DNA from: an uncultured Verrucomicrobia subdivision 3 bacterium
GTDB lineage: Bacteria > Verrucomicrobiota > Verrucomicrobiae > Limisphaerales > UBA11358
DNA: 33,221 nucleotides
Assembly (NCBI GenBank): GCA_903847285.1
Contig: CAINDH010000060.1
Coordinates: 1 to 33,221, forward strand
Reading direction: 5' to 3'
Both the position numbers and the translations under genes were made by a program. The notes below the pieces were generated by a model. That model did not search any database and was not told the origin of the DNA. It saw only the letters and a list, made by a program, of their open reading frames with translations. The stretch's first letter is position 1. Each line of letters starts with the position of its first letter. Shown in pieces: positions 17,527 to 26,812 of the stretch.

Positions 17527-17784
17527 TTACTTACGCAGCTTGAGCTTCTTCGTAACCGTCTGGTAACGGCTCACGTCGGTGTCGGAAAGATAATCCAACA
17601 GGCGGCGGCGTTGGCTGACCATCAAGAGCAAACCACGGCGCGAGCTGTGATCCTTCTTGTTGGTTTGCAGATGTTCGGTCAAATGGTTAATGCGCTCGGT
17701 GAGGAGGGCAATTTGCACGTCAGCGGAACCGGTGTCCTTGGTGTGCAGCTTGAATGATTCAATGGTTTTTGTCTTCGCTTCCAT
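17527..17784 (-). CDS. rpsO: 30S ribosomal protein S15
   Basis: An 85-aa ribosomal protein that binds 16S rRNA early in assembly of the 30S platform. The full family pattern is present: '[27 protein letters not shown]' region (shown here in part), the rRNA-binding '[21 protein letters not shown]', and a basic tail 'VTKKLKLRK'. It is slightly shorter than the 89 aa of E. coli, mostly at the N-terminus. It lies between tilS and pnp on the same strand, 51 bp after tilS. S15 often represses its own mRNA; no obvious pseudoknot was worked out in the short leader here. Confidence 0.98.
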   Translation of the reverse strand: MEAKTKTIESFKLHTKDTGSADVQIALLTERINHLTEHLQTNKKDHSSRRGLLLMVSQRRRLLDYLSDTDVSRYQTVTKKLKLRK

Positions 17785-17835
17785 AAATTAAATGAGGCGG
17801 GAGAATAATTTTTTGCACGCAGCCTGTAAAGCGAA

Positions 17836-19209
17836 TTAACCGGTGATTTTTGAGCAGTTCCAGCGCAACTGCCGCTTTGTGGTCGGCGACAGCTTGAAAT
17901 TCTCGCCAATCCGCAGTCCTTCCACCCAGAAGATTTCGCCTGCCGCCGTCGCCGCCAAGACCAGTTTCCGCCGCCGCGCCGCCGGGATTTTGGCGTTCAC
18001 AAACAAGTCCTGCAACTTCGCCGCCAACTTCATGCCGATGGGTTGGAACCGGTCACCTGCCCGCCAGTGGCGCAGAATAATTTCATCCCCAACCTTATCC
18101 GCGTCGAAAAACTCCGTCCCCGGCTTTGGCTGGGGAACGGAAAAAACTTTCTGTGACAGAAACTGCCACTGAAATTTACGATCGCCCAAGGCGGCTCGCC
18201 CCGCCTTGCCCCGGAATCTCAAGTTCGTCGCGTCGCCGCTGAATCCTTTTTGAAACAACTCACGCAATTCGATCGCCCCCGCCTCGTCACGCGCAATGGC
18301 TAAGCCCGGACTCACACAGACAAATTTTCCCGGCGTGCGGCGCAACTGCTCGACGAGATCAAAATCAGAAACCACACCTGCAGCGATGAGTTGCTGCTGC
18401 ACAAAACGACGCTGCACTGCAGTTGAGCGTCCGCTAAATTCGCCCACAGCAGCGCAAGCGGCCATTCCAACAAACTCCGCCTCTGCGCCAACAATATCCA
18501 TCAGGCGCAAAATACTTTTATCCACGGCGGGCTGGTATTTTTTCCGGAGCAATGGCAAAAGTTCGTTGCGGATCCGGTTACGAAGGAAGTCGGCCGAAAA
18601 ATTCGTCGCGTCATCGCGGAATTGAATTTTACTGTCCCGCGCAAACGCCAGCAGTTCGGCTTTCGTGCAAGCGAGCAGCGGACGCACCAGGGAAGTTTTT
18701 CCACCAGCCGGCGATGGTGAACGCCACTTCATCCCTGCCAGACCTTCGCCACCCGCGCCGCGCAGCAGGCGAAGAAAGAAAAGCTCCACCTGATCATCCG
18801 CATGGTGCGCCAGCGCGATGGTGGAAATCTTTTGCTCACGCGCAACCTTGGCAAGAAATTCATGCCGCAGTTTTCGCGCTGCCATCTCCACAGAGATCTT
18901 CGACCGCGAGGCAAATGTTTTCACATCCGCGCTGCCGCCAAAAAAACTCAACCGCCGTTTCGCCGCCGTGCGCCGGACGAGTGTTTCATCCGCCTCACTG
19001 GCGCGCCCGCGAAGCTGGTGATTGAAATGCGCCACGGAAATTTGCCAGCGATTTTCCGACGCAAGTGAATTCAGCGTGTGTAGCAGGACCATCGAGTCCG
19101 CACCGCCAGAAACAGCGACGAGAATCTTCTGCCCGCGAGCAAGCAGCCGGCGACTTTGGATTTCGCCTTCGATGCGCTGGAGGAATTCGCTCACACTGGC
19201 AGCTTGCAT
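17836..19209 (-). CDS. tilS: tRNA(Ile)-lysidine synthetase
   Basis: Modifies C34 of tRNA-Ile(CAU) to lysidine so that it reads AUA codons; essential, cytoplasmic, ATP-dependent. It has 457 aa. The PP-loop ATPase motif S34-G-G-A-D-S39 is clear, followed by 'VAHFNHQLRGRASEADE' and 'IALAHHADDQVELFFLRLLRG', both standard in the N-terminal domain, and 'NRIRNELLPLL'. The C-terminal domain includes 'LRHWRAGDRFQPIGMK...LQDLFVNAKIPAARR' and 'EGLRIGENFKLSPTTK', the TilS tRNA-binding region. ATG 19209 gives a short lead to the PP-loop and no longer in-frame reading was needed. It is divergent from the protease gene with 111 bp between the starts, which must hold both promoters; rpsO follows closely and is probably co-transcribed. 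Confidence 0.96.
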   Translation of the reverse strand: MQAASVSEFLQRIEGEIQSRRLLARGQKILVAVSGGADSMVLLHTLNSLASENRWQISVAHFNHQLRGRASEADETLVRRTAAKRRLSFFGGSADVKTFASRSKISVEMAARKLRHEFLAKVAREQKISTIALAHHADDQVELFFLRLLRGAGGEGLAGMKWRSPSPAGGKTSLVRPLLACTKAELLAFARDSKIQFRDDATNFSADFLRNRIRNELLPLLRKKYQPAVDKSILRLMDIVGAEAEFVGMAACAAVGEFSGRSTAVQRRFVQQQLIAAGVVSDFDLVEQLRRTPGKFVCVSPGLAIARDEAGAIELRELFQKGFSGDATNLRFRGKAGRAALGDRKFQWQFLSQKVFSVPQPKPGTEFFDADKVGDEIILRHWRAGDRFQPIGMKLAAKLQDLFVNAKIPAARRRKLVLAATAAGEIFWVEGLRIGENFKLSPTTKRQLRWNCSKITG

Positions 19210-19320
19210 TTTTTCTCAGCGCGGGGCAAGCGGCGCGGAGTTTGGACAAACTGATTTTCTCATAAAGTTTTGAACGCCCAACCGCTTGCCTAATCCAAGG
19301 CTGTGGTCTATCGTCGCGCC

Positions 19321-20271
19321 ATGTTGCTCAAGAAACATTTCGTCTTCGCCGCAATGCTTGTTTGTGGCGTGCAATCCATTTTTGCCGATACCATTCAGCT
19401 CAAGGATAAGTCCGCCGTCTCGGGAAAAATTCTCGCGGAGAAATCCGATTCCGTCGTCGTGGACGTGGGTTACACCGCACTAGTCATCCCCCGCAACGCC
19501 ATCAGCAAGATCTCCAAAGCGAGCGAGACAAACACGCCACTCACCGCGCCGGCAACAACCGCCGGACAGTTTTACGCCGCCACCACCAAGACCAGTGCCG
19601 CGCGCGATGTCAGTTCACTCGTCAAACAAATCGGCGAAGCGGTGGTGCAGGTGAAGACGCCCGGCGGACTTGGTTCGGGATTTTTTATCAACGACGAAGG
19701 TTATCTCATCACCAATTTTCACGTCATTGAAGGCGAGACGGAAATTTCCGTGGAAGTATATCATCAAACCGGTTTACAGCTTGACCGCGAGACCTACCGT
19801 GCGGTGAAAATCATCGCCATCAATAAATTTCAAGACCTTGCCCTGCTCCACATCGAAGACAAGGGCGCGCCGAAGTTCAAGCCCATCTTGCTCGGCAATT
19901 CCGACGCTCTCAATGTTGGTGACGGAGTCTTTGCCATCGGCAGCCCGCTCGGCCTCGAACGCACGGTCACGCAGGGCATCTTGAGCACCAAGACGCGCCA
20001 GATGGAAGGCCAGCTTTATCTCCAGACCAGCACCCAAATCAATCCCGGCAACAGCGGCGGCCCGCTCTTCAACCTTGCCGGCGAAGTCGTGGGTGTGACG
20101 AATATGAAAATCACTTTCGGCGAAGGCCTTGGCTTCGCCATCCCGGTTGAACTCGTCAAAAGTTTTTTGGATCATCGCGATTCTTTTGCATATTCAACCG
20201 ACAATCCGAACAATCCGTTCCGCTATCTCGAACCGCCCAGCCGGATGAAGCAAGCAGTCGAAGCAAAATAA
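19321..20271 (+). CDS. Secreted trypsin-like serine protease (S1C/HtrA-like, no PDZ domain)
   Basis: Exported serine protease of 316 aa, likely periplasmic. Signal peptide MLLKKHFVFAAMLVCGVQSIFA. Residues about 23-65 form a small beta module ('DTIQLKDKSAVSGKILAEKS...LVIPRNAISKI') of the kind that precedes verrucomicrobial HtrA-like enzymes. The chymotrypsin fold follows, with catalytic H134 ('TNFHVI'), D172 ('QDLALL') and S245 ('NPGNSGGPL'). The substrate pocket strand 'EGLGFAIPVELVKSFLD' is typical of DegP/DegS. The protein ends about 30 residues later, so there is no PDZ domain, unlike classic DegP. Start 19321 was taken because the hydrophobic leader begins there. It is followed after 40 bp by an exported protein and then by an FKBP isomerase gene, which suggests an envelope protein-quality group. 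Confidence 0.9.
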   Translation: MLLKKHFVFAAMLVCGVQSIFADTIQLKDKSAVSGKILAEKSDSVVVDVGYTALVIPRNAISKISKASETNTPLTAPATTAGQFYAATTKTSAARDVSSLVKQIGEAVVQVKTPGGLGSGFFINDEGYLITNFHVIEGETEISVEVYHQTGLQLDRETYRAVKIIAINKFQDLALLHIEDKGAPKFKPILLGNSDALNVGDGVFAIGSPLGLERTVTQGILSTKTRQMEGQLYLQTSTQINPGNSGGPLFNLAGEVVGVTNMKITFGEGLGFAIPVELVKSFLDHRDSFAYSTDNPNNPFRYLEPPSRMKQAVEAK

Positions 20272-20311
20272 TCCTTCGTCCTCGAATCGTTTTCTCCACG
20301 CCAACTAAAAC

Positions 20312-22183
20312 ATGACCACTAAATTTTTACATCTGGCTGTCGCCAGCGTTTTCCTGACGACTGTCAGCCTCGTTCACGCCGCGATTCCACCCGCTGAAAA
20401 TCTTCTAACCGCCGACACCATTGCGTTTTTCACCGTGCCGGACTGCAACAACCTGCGCACCGCAAGCAAGGTTTCCCCGCAACTCATGTTCTGGAACGAC
20501 CCGGCCATGAAGCCGTTTCATGACAAGTTCATGGGCAAGCTCACCGAGAAATTTCTTGCGCCACTCGAAAAAGACCTTGGCCTCAAGACGAGTGACTTCG
20601 CCGATTTGCCACAAGGGCAATTCACCTTCGCTGTCACGGTTAACGGCTCCAAAGGCAACGATGAAATTCCGCCCGGCCTGCTGCTGCTGTTGGACGCCAA
20701 AAAGAAAAGCGCCCAGCTCAAGACCAACCTGACTGCACTCACCAAAAAAATCACTGACCAAGGACGCACTATTCGCACGGAAAAAATTCGCGGCCTGGAA
20801 TTTTCCATCGTGACGCTCTCCACGAACGATCTCGAAAATATTTTTGGCCAGCGCCGCCAGGTTTCTGAGATCGGCAAGGTCCAGAAACCAGAGCAACCGG
20901 TAGATATCTATTTCACACAGTTTGAATCGCTGCTCGTGGCGGCCAATTCTGCCAAGCTGGCCGAGGCCGTGGCCGCGCATTTGACCGGCGGCTCCGTGCC
21001 TGCGCTGGCGGACGACGCCATTTTTGCGGCAGACAAACTGTCACAGTTCCGCAACTCGCCCACTTACTACGGCTGGTTTAATGGCAAGGTGTTTTTCAAC
21101 CTCATCGCCCAAGCGCAGGATAGTTCCGAGCCAGACAACGGCATGCTACCGCGCTTCTCAGCCACGAAAATTCTCGCGGCGACGGGTTTGGGTAATTTGA
21201 AATCCGTCAGCTTCGCACTGCACGACGCAAGTGAAGGTGCCACGGCGGATTTTCATATCAACGCCCCCGCTGAGACACGCGCCGGCTTGCTTAAAATTCT
21301 TGCGCTTCCCTCCAAAGATTGCAGCCCGCCCCCATTCGTGCCGGCGGAGGTCGTCAAATTTTCCCGCTTCCGGCTCGATGGCAAACAAACCTGGAATGAT
21401 TTGGAAAAAATGTTCGCCAACGTTTCGCCGCAGACTTTGGCCGCCGTCAATTCAGCTATTGACCTCGCCAACGCCAGCGCCCAGCAAAAAGACCCGGCGT
21501 TCGATCTTCGCAAAAATTTGTTCGGCAATCTCGGCGATGACATCATCAGCTACGCAAAGTCGCCCGTGGGCGATTCGCTCGCGGCGATTTCGCGGCAACC
21601 CTCGATCATGCTCATCGCCACTCCCAACGCGGAGCAGATGATTCAGGCCGTGAATACCATTGGTGCCATGGCCGCACCGCAAGATGCTTCGGCCAAGCCA
21701 CGGGAATTTCGCGGGCACAAAATTTATTCCATCGCCCAACGCGCACAGCGCACGGCGGCAGGCAGCCTGCCGCAACTGCCGTTGCTCATCAGTTCCGCCA
21801 GCGGCTACGTTGCCTTCACCACGGACGCTGGGATCATGGAAGAATTTCTCCGCGGCACGGATGGCTCGGTGAAGCCACTGCGCGACACGGCTGGGCTCGC
21901 CGAGACCGCCGCGCATGTCGGCGGCATGGGCACGGGAATGTTCGTATACGAAAACCAACGCGAAGTGATGCGCATTGCCTTCAAAATCTATAAAAGCGCG
22001 ATGGACAACGATCCCGCGATGAAACTTGTCCCGCCCGCTTACCGCGAATGGCTCGATTTTTCTCTGCTGCCGGATTACGAGCGCGTTTCAAAATATTTTT
22101 ACCGCTCCGTCATCGCGGGCAACGCCAACGGCGAAGGTCTGAATGTAAAAGTTTTCACCCCGCGCCCGCCGCAGTTGAATTGA
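20312..22183 (+). CDS. Exported protein of unknown function, 623 aa
   Basis: Family not identified; it resembles in general layout the DUF3352-like secreted proteins of Planctomycetes and Verrucomicrobiota, but that is a guess. Seen: signal peptide 'KFLHLAVASVFLTTVSLVHAA' (residues 4-24), then 'PPAENLLTADTIAFFTVPD', a start shared by proteins that compare 'costs' along a repeated alpha/beta fold. Also present are a repeating scheme of strands and amphipathic helices ('KLAEAVAAHL', 'WNDLEKMFANVSPQTLAAVNSAIDLANAS'), and a C-terminal 'KLVPPAYREWLDFSLLPDYERVSKYFY'. No further membrane segments, metal motifs or catalytic signatures were found. It lies 40 bp after the protease gene and 116 bp before the FKBP gene on the same strand, so a periplasmic role connected with those is plausible. 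Confidence 0.8.
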   Translation: MTTKFLHLAVASVFLTTVSLVHAAIPPAENLLTADTIAFFTVPDCNNLRTASKVSPQLMFWNDPAMKPFHDKFMGKLTEKFLAPLEKDLGLKTSDFADLPQGQFTFAVTVNGSKGNDEIPPGLLLLLDAKKKSAQLKTNLTALTKKITDQGRTIRTEKIRGLEFSIVTLSTNDLENIFGQRRQVSEIGKVQKPEQPVDIYFTQFESLLVAANSAKLAEAVAAHLTGGSVPALADDAIFAADKLSQFRNSPTYYGWFNGKVFFNLIAQAQDSSEPDNGMLPRFSATKILAATGLGNLKSVSFALHDASEGATADFHINAPAETRAGLLKILALPSKDCSPPPFVPAEVVKFSRFRLDGKQTWNDLEKMFANVSPQTLAAVNSAIDLANASAQQKDPAFDLRKNLFGNLGDDIISYAKSPVGDSLAAISRQPSIMLIATPNAEQMIQAVNTIGAMAAPQDASAKPREFRGHKIYSIAQRAQRTAAGSLPQLPLLISSASGYVAFTTDAGIMEEFLRGTDGSVKPLRDTAGLAETAAHVGGMGTGMFVYENQREVMRIAFKIYKSAMDNDPAMKLVPPAYREWLDFSLLPDYERVSKYFYRSVIAGNANGEGLNVKVFTPRPPQLN

Positions 22184-22299
22184 CGCTGAAGAATTTTTGA
22201 ACATTTCCACAGACGTCCGGTCAGACTTGGCGAACAATGAAATGCGGATTGCCTTTTGCGGTGCAATCGGGAAAATTCTGCGTTCACATTTTTAACATC

Positions 22300-23130
22300 A
22301 TGAAAAAATTAGTTCTCTCCCTCCTCTGTCTCGGCTCCGCCACGGCGGTTTTTGCCGATGCCACCAACCCGCTCGCCGATGACAACGCTCGCGTGAGCTA
22401 CGCCATCGGCATGCTCACCGGCCACCAATGGCAGCAACAAGGCATTGAGTTTGATGCCGACATTTACGCGCGCGGCCTCAAGGAAGGACGCGCTGGCGGC
22501 ACGACCTTGATGACTCCGGAAGAAGCGCAAGCAGCTATCGGCAAATTTAAGCAGGAGTTCTCCGTGAAGCAGCAGCAGAAACAGGCCGAGCTGGGCATGA
22601 AGAATAAAACCGACGGCGAAGCTTACCTCGCCGCCAACAAAAAGAACCCCGGCGTCGTCACCTTGCCTGATGGCTTGCAATACTCTGTGCTCACCAACGG
22701 CTCCGGCGCGATGCCCACCGCCAACGACGTGGTGAAAGTGCATTATCGCGGCACGCTCACCGACGGTAGTGAGTTTGACAGCTCTTACAAACGTGGCCAA
22801 CCAGCGGAATTCCAAGTCACCGGTGTCATTCGTGGTTGGACCGAGGCCTTGCAGAAAATGAAGGTCGGCTCCAAGTGGAAGCTCTTCATCCCGTCCGAAC
22901 TTGCCTATGGCGAACAAGGCCGCCCCGGCATTCCGCCGAATTCGGTTTTGATTTTCGAAGTCGAGCTGCTGGAAGCCAAATCGCCCGCGCCGCCAGTCCA
23001 GGCCACGCCCGTCGCGCCGCTCACCAGCGACATCATCAAAGTTCCCAGTGCCGAAGAAATGAAGAAGGGCGCGAAGATCGAAGTCATCAAGCCCGAGGAC
23101 GCGGCAAAAGCGCAGAAATCTGCGAAGTAA
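22300..23130 (+). CDS. FKBP-type peptidyl-prolyl isomerase, periplasmic
   Basis: Prolyl cis-trans isomerase and chaperone of 276 aa. Signal peptide MKKLVLSLLCLGSATAVFA. The N-terminal dimerisation domain of Mip/FkpA/FklB type is visible ('ARVSYAIGMLTGHQWQQQGIEFD', split here by family logic, 'MTPEEAQAAIGKF'). The FKBP catalytic domain occupies about residues 112-226: 'GLQYSVLTNGSG', 'VVKVHYRGTLTDGSEFDSS', 'VIRGWTEALQKMKVGSKWKLFIPSELAYGEQG' (in parts) and 'IPPNSVLIFEVELL'. The aromatic and Asp residues lining the pocket are kept. A 50-residue Pro/Ala/Lys-rich tail follows and is unusual. The ATG at 22300 is used because the reading from 22237 would put extra polar residues ahead of the signal peptide. 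A terminator follows immediately. Confidence 0.95.
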   Translation: MKKLVLSLLCLGSATAVFADATNPLADDNARVSYAIGMLTGHQWQQQGIEFDADIYARGLKEGRAGGTTLMTPEEAQAAIGKFKQEFSVKQQQKQAELGMKNKTDGEAYLAANKKNPGVVTLPDGLQYSVLTNGSGAMPTANDVVKVHYRGTLTDGSEFDSSYKRGQPAEFQVTGVIRGWTEALQKMKVGSKWKLFIPSELAYGEQGRPGIPPNSVLIFEVELLEAKSPAPPVQATPVAPLTSDIIKVPSAEEMKKGAKIEVIKPEDAAKAQKSAK

Positions 23131-23148
23131 AATTCTGACTAACAATTC

Positions 23149-23176
23149 AAGCGCCTGATTCGTCCGGCGCTTTTTT
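23149..23176 (+). terminator. Rho-independent terminator after the FKBP gene
   Basis: AAGCGCC (23149-23155) pairs with GGCGCTT (23166-23172), with extra pairing inside, followed by TTTTTT (23171-23176). It closes the protease-unknown-FKBP group and isolates the HAD-Lnt gene. Confidence 0.85.
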
Positions 23177-23236
23177 GCGCCCAAAGCCGGCGGCGAATGA
23201 CTTGCCAGCCGCCGCTTCAATCCGCAGCATAGATGC

Positions 23237-25471
23237 GTGGCCGAACCAAAAAATCCACCGCTCGTCGTTGATCTCGACGGCACCCTCATCCGCTCCGACA
23301 TGATGTGGGAATCGCTCGCGCGACTCCTGCGGCGGAATCCATTTACCATCTTTCAGATCTTTTTCTGGTGGACGCGTGGCCGGGCGTGGCTCAAACAAAA
23401 GCTCGCCGCCCGCGTCATCGTTGATCCCGCCGCGTTGGAATTGAACGAATCGTTTCTCGTTTGGCTGCGGGAGGAGAAAAAAGGCGGACGCAAACTCATT
23501 CTTGCCACCGCTTCAGATTTGAAGATGGCGCAACCCATAGCCGCCCGTGTCGGCTTGTTTGATGAAGTCCTCGCCAGCGACGGAAAAATAAATCTCCGGA
23601 GCGAAAGCAAACTCCGCGCGCTCACGGAAAAATTCGGCGAGCAAGGCTTTGACTACGCCGGGAATTCCTCTGCCGACTTCGCCGTGTGGCGCGGCTCGCG
23701 GCAGGCCGTCGTGGTGAACGCCAGTTCAGCGGTGCTGCGCGAGGCAGCGAAACGCACTACGCTCGGCCCAACGTTCTGCGAAAACTTTTCCCACCTCACC
23801 GTCGCCAAAAGCGTCGCTGGGGAATTATTTTGGCGCAGCGGCTATCTCCTCGCCCTGCTCGCCGGATTATTGCTCGCATTGGCGTTTCCCAAAAACAGTT
23901 TCGCTGGTTTCGCGTGGGTTGCCCCCGCGCTCCTGATGTTCGCTGCACATGGCAAATCTGGCGCGGATGCCTTCCGCGTAGGCTGCGTTAGCGGATTCGC
24001 GTTCTGGCTTGCGTCGCTATACTGGCTGCTGCTGATTCCCTACGCGTGGCATGGCATCCCGTTTCTACCGGCACTCGGCTGGTTATTACTCGCCGCGTAT
24101 CTTGCGCTGTTCACCGGCACATGGTGCTGGCTGATTTCAGGTTTCGGATTTCAAGTTTCAAGCTTCACGCAGCGCATGCTCTGGATGATGGCCGCCGCCG
24201 CCGCGTGGGTCGCTCTAGAAATGCTCCGCGCGCGATTGCTCGGCGGCTTTCCCTGGAGCTTCCTCGGCGTCTCGCAATACCAGCTCGTCCCGCTTATCCA
24301 GATCGCATCCGTCACAGGCGTTTATGGCGTCTCATTTCTCGTTGCGTGGTTTTCACTCGCGCTATTTTGCGCGGCGAGGATGATTTTGCAGAACCCAACC
24401 AAACGCCACGTCTGGCAGGTGGAAATCATTTTGCCGCTGGTCGTCGTCGTAGCTTGTTTCACGGGCGGATTATTTCAATTGAATCGCGGCGTGGCAGCGG
24501 AAAATTCCGTGCGTGTCACGATGATTCAACCGAACATTCCGCAGACCGTCATCTGGGATCGCAACGAAGGCGAAAAAAGTTTTCGCCAGTTCCTTGCGCT
24601 GAATGAAGCCGCCCTCACCAACCAGACCGATGTCCTCATCTGGCCGGAATCCGCTGTGCCGGAGATGAGCGAGGAAAACTGCCGCGTCATCAGTGACATT
24701 GCGTTGAAACATCACGTCTGGCTCGTGCTCAACGGCGAAGACCTGACGACTTCACCGACCGAAACGAATTATTTCAACGCCGCTTTTCTCGTGAACCCGC
24801 AAGGCCGACTCACCACGACATATCACAAGCGCAAGCTCGTCATCTTCGGCGAATACGTTCCGCTCGCGCGCTGGTTACCGTTCCTGAAATGGTTCACCCC
24901 CATTGAAGGTGGCTGGACGGCGGGAGAAAAACCGGTGACGTTTAAAGTAGATGCGCCAGACATCTTTACGGAATTGAAAAAAAATAATTCCGGCAACCAA
25001 TCACCGCAACGTGTGCCTGTCAAAACTGCAGTGCTCATATGCTTTGAAGACACCTTCGCCAGCGCCTCCCGCGAAGCCGCACAGGACGATTTGGATTTTC
25101 TCATCAACCTCACCAACGACGGCTGGTTCGGCGACAGCTCCGCGCCGTGGCAACACCTGGCAAACTCCGTTTTTCGCGCGGTGGAAAATGGCGTTCCCCT
25201 ACTCCGTTGCGCCAACAATGGTGTGACCTGCGCCATAGACGGCCACGGGCGCGTGGAAAAAATCCTCAGAGACGCGCGCGGTAGCGAATACGGCTCCGGC
25301 GCACTCACCGTGCAAGTTCCCCTGCTCCGAGCCACCGAAAAATCCGCGCCCACATTCTATAACCGTCACGGCGATTGGTTTGGCTGGGGATGTGTGGTGA
25401 TTACCATTCTGTTGGCACTGAAAAAATTTCTGCACCGCAATCCTCTCTACCCTCGAAGGAGAGAAGTTTAA
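23237..25471 (+). CDS. lnt: HAD-phosphatase / apolipoprotein N-acyltransferase (Lnt) fusion
   Basis: A 744-aa inner-membrane protein with two unrelated enzymes. Residues 1-160 form a HAD domain: motif I D12-L-D14-G-T16, motif II T91 in 'LATAS', motif III K125, motif IV 'GNSSAD' (D147, first acid replaced by Asn). This HAD resembles the domain fused to UbiA-type prenyltransferases. From about residue 197 begins Lnt: several membrane helices, 'GGFPWSFLGVSQYQ', then the nitrilase domain with the catalytic Glu (E471, 'WPES'), Lys (K531, 'YHKRKLVIFGEYVP') and Cys (C602, 'LICFEDTF'). A last helix anchors the C-terminus. Lnt adds the third acyl chain to lipoproteins. The frame is uninterrupted, so the fusion is not a sequencing break; GTG 23237 is the start (an ATG four bases upstream is in another frame). 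Confidence 0.93.
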   Translation: MAEPKNPPLVVDLDGTLIRSDMMWESLARLLRRNPFTIFQIFFWWTRGRAWLKQKLAARVIVDPAALELNESFLVWLREEKKGGRKLILATASDLKMAQPIAARVGLFDEVLASDGKINLRSESKLRALTEKFGEQGFDYAGNSSADFAVWRGSRQAVVVNASSAVLREAAKRTTLGPTFCENFSHLTVAKSVAGELFWRSGYLLALLAGLLLALAFPKNSFAGFAWVAPALLMFAAHGKSGADAFRVGCVSGFAFWLASLYWLLLIPYAWHGIPFLPALGWLLLAAYLALFTGTWCWLISGFGFQVSSFTQRMLWMMAAAAAWVALEMLRARLLGGFPWSFLGVSQYQLVPLIQIASVTGVYGVSFLVAWFSLALFCAARMILQNPTKRHVWQVEIILPLVVVVACFTGGLFQLNRGVAAENSVRVTMIQPNIPQTVIWDRNEGEKSFRQFLALNEAALTNQTDVLIWPESAVPEMSEENCRVISDIALKHHVWLVLNGEDLTTSPTETNYFNAAFLVNPQGRLTTTYHKRKLVIFGEYVPLARWLPFLKWFTPIEGGWTAGEKPVTFKVDAPDIFTELKKNNSGNQSPQRVPVKTAVLICFEDTFASASREAAQDDLDFLINLTNDGWFGDSSAPWQHLANSVFRAVENGVPLLRCANNGVTCAIDGHGRVEKILRDARGSEYGSGALTVQVPLLRATEKSAPTFYNRHGDWFGWGCVVITILLALKKFLHRNPLYPRRREV

Positions 25472-25658
25472 GGCAAGCAGGGAAGTCATCGCCAATCCTA
25501 CGGCTTCAGAATCTTTGCCACCGTCAAATCCTCCGGCTCAAGGGGGCGTGGAAGCTGGGACGCCATTTAAAAAAACCTCAATCAGCCAGTTGCCCGACAG
25601 GTTCTCAACTTACAACTCAAACTTTACACGCGCCGGATTCAAAGCAAAATGCTGGTGG

Positions 25659-25735
25659 GCATCCGTAGCTCAATTGGATAGAGCGTTTGACTTCGGATCA
25701 AAATGTTGGGGGTTCAAGTCCCTCCGGGTGCACCA
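25659..25735 (+). tRNA. tRNA-Arg (anticodon TCG)
   Basis: Cloverleaf folds by eye: acceptor GCATCCG/CGGGTGC (one G-U), D-arm GCTC/GAGC, anticodon stem TTTGA/TCAAA with loop CTTCGGA giving anticodon TCG (codon CGA), T-arm GGGGG/CCCTC with loop TTCAAGT, discriminator A and an encoded CCA at 25733-25735. It ends 7 bp before the convergent rnhC stop. Confidence 0.96.
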
Positions 25736-25742
25736 ATGTTCG

Positions 25743-26723
25743 TCACCGCTTCCGCCACTCGGTCTTCGGCGGCTCCGGCAAACCTTGTGCCCGCAACGCG
25801 GTGCGAAAATGTGTCTTGGAAATTTTCACCAACTCCGCTGCGCCACGTTCATCGACAAACTTTTTCGCGGCAGCATCCACGGCGGCACTCGCGCCCTTGG
25901 GAAACTTTGTTTGAAATTGGACTTCCAGCTTGGCAAGGCCTTTCACAAATTCATCCCGCGCCACAATGGAAGCGGCGGCCACAGCAATGTCTTCTTCAGC
26001 CTTGTGCCGCTGCACGAGTTCGATTTCGCGCCCAGCCTTCATCAGGGCTTTTTCAATCACACTCTTGCTCGCGGCAAACTGATCACTGATAGCCCGCACC
26101 GGCGGTGGATTCATCTGATAACGCTTGCCCATCAGATTCTCAATGACGCGCGCATGCCCCCACGCCAGCATGGCATTCACGCTTTTCATTTTCGCGTAAA
26201 GCCGGTTGTAAGTTTCGTTGCCAATGACGACGGCATCCACCACGCAACCGGGCGTCTTACGAATTTTTTCTGCCAGCTCAGCAATCTTTTTGTCGCTGGA
26301 AATATTTTTTGAATCGCGCACGCCGATTTCCTTCCACGCGGTAATGACCTTCTCGTTGACGTAAACACCGGCGATAGATAAGGGGCCAAAAAAGTCGCCC
26401 TTACCACTTTCGTCGACACCGAGGCGCGGCAGAAGCAGCTCGGGATTTAACACAGTTTCGTAGCCGAGTTTTACTTCCTGCAAAATCTCCGGCTCCAGCA
26501 CGAACTCGACAAACTCGCGCGTCCCTTTCCCCTGCACGACGAGCTTGCCACTCTCATAAAACACGATGTTCGTCTTGTCAGACTCATATGCAAAACGGGC
26601 ATACGGCACAGTGCGCGACTTCCAGTTACGCGCACGCAAAGCCGCGTCCAGCGACGCAGCTTGCGCATCGGTCAGCTTGCAGGTGTGGTTGGTCAGCGGC
26701 GGCACAGAAAAAAGATTAGCCAC
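25743..26723 (-). CDS. rnhC: Ribonuclease HIII
   Basis: Cuts RNA of RNA-DNA hybrids; cytoplasmic, replication and repair. About 326 aa. The N-terminal TBP-like hybrid-binding domain is visible ('[21 protein letters not shown]...[22 protein letters not shown]' in parts), which distinguishes HIII from HII. The catalytic domain carries '[14 protein letters not shown]' (D104, E105), '[14 protein letters not shown]' and '[17 protein letters not shown]' with the further acidic residues. The start is uncertain: the open frame begins at a TTG (26744), and GTG codons at 26723 and 26705 are more likely starts, of which 26723 is used here. It is convergent with tRNA-Arg and divergent from the MBL hydrolase gene, with about 90 bp between starts. 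No RNase HII gene is seen in this window. Confidence 0.93.
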   Translation of the reverse strand: MANLFSVPPLTNHTCKLTDAQAASLDAALRARNWKSRTVPYARFAYESDKTNIVFYESGKLVVQGKGTREFVEFVLEPEILQEVKLGYETVLNPELLLPRLGVDESGKGDFFGPLSIAGVYVNEKVITAWKEIGVRDSKNISSDKKIAELAEKIRKTPGCVVDAVVIGNETYNRLYAKMKSVNAMLAWGHARVIENLMGKRYQMNPPPVRAISDQFAASKSVIEKALMKAGREIELVQRHKAEEDIAVAAASIVARDEFVKGLAKLEVQFQTKFPKGASAAVDAAAKKFVDERGAAELVKISKTHFRTALRAQGLPEPPKTEWRKR

Positions 26724-26812
26724 GAAGCAGCCCAAAGGACACAAAAGTTTTTAAGCATGAACAAGTTCGTTTTCATTCGCCGTCCACGGCAGTTTTGCTA
26801 ACGTGTCGGCGC

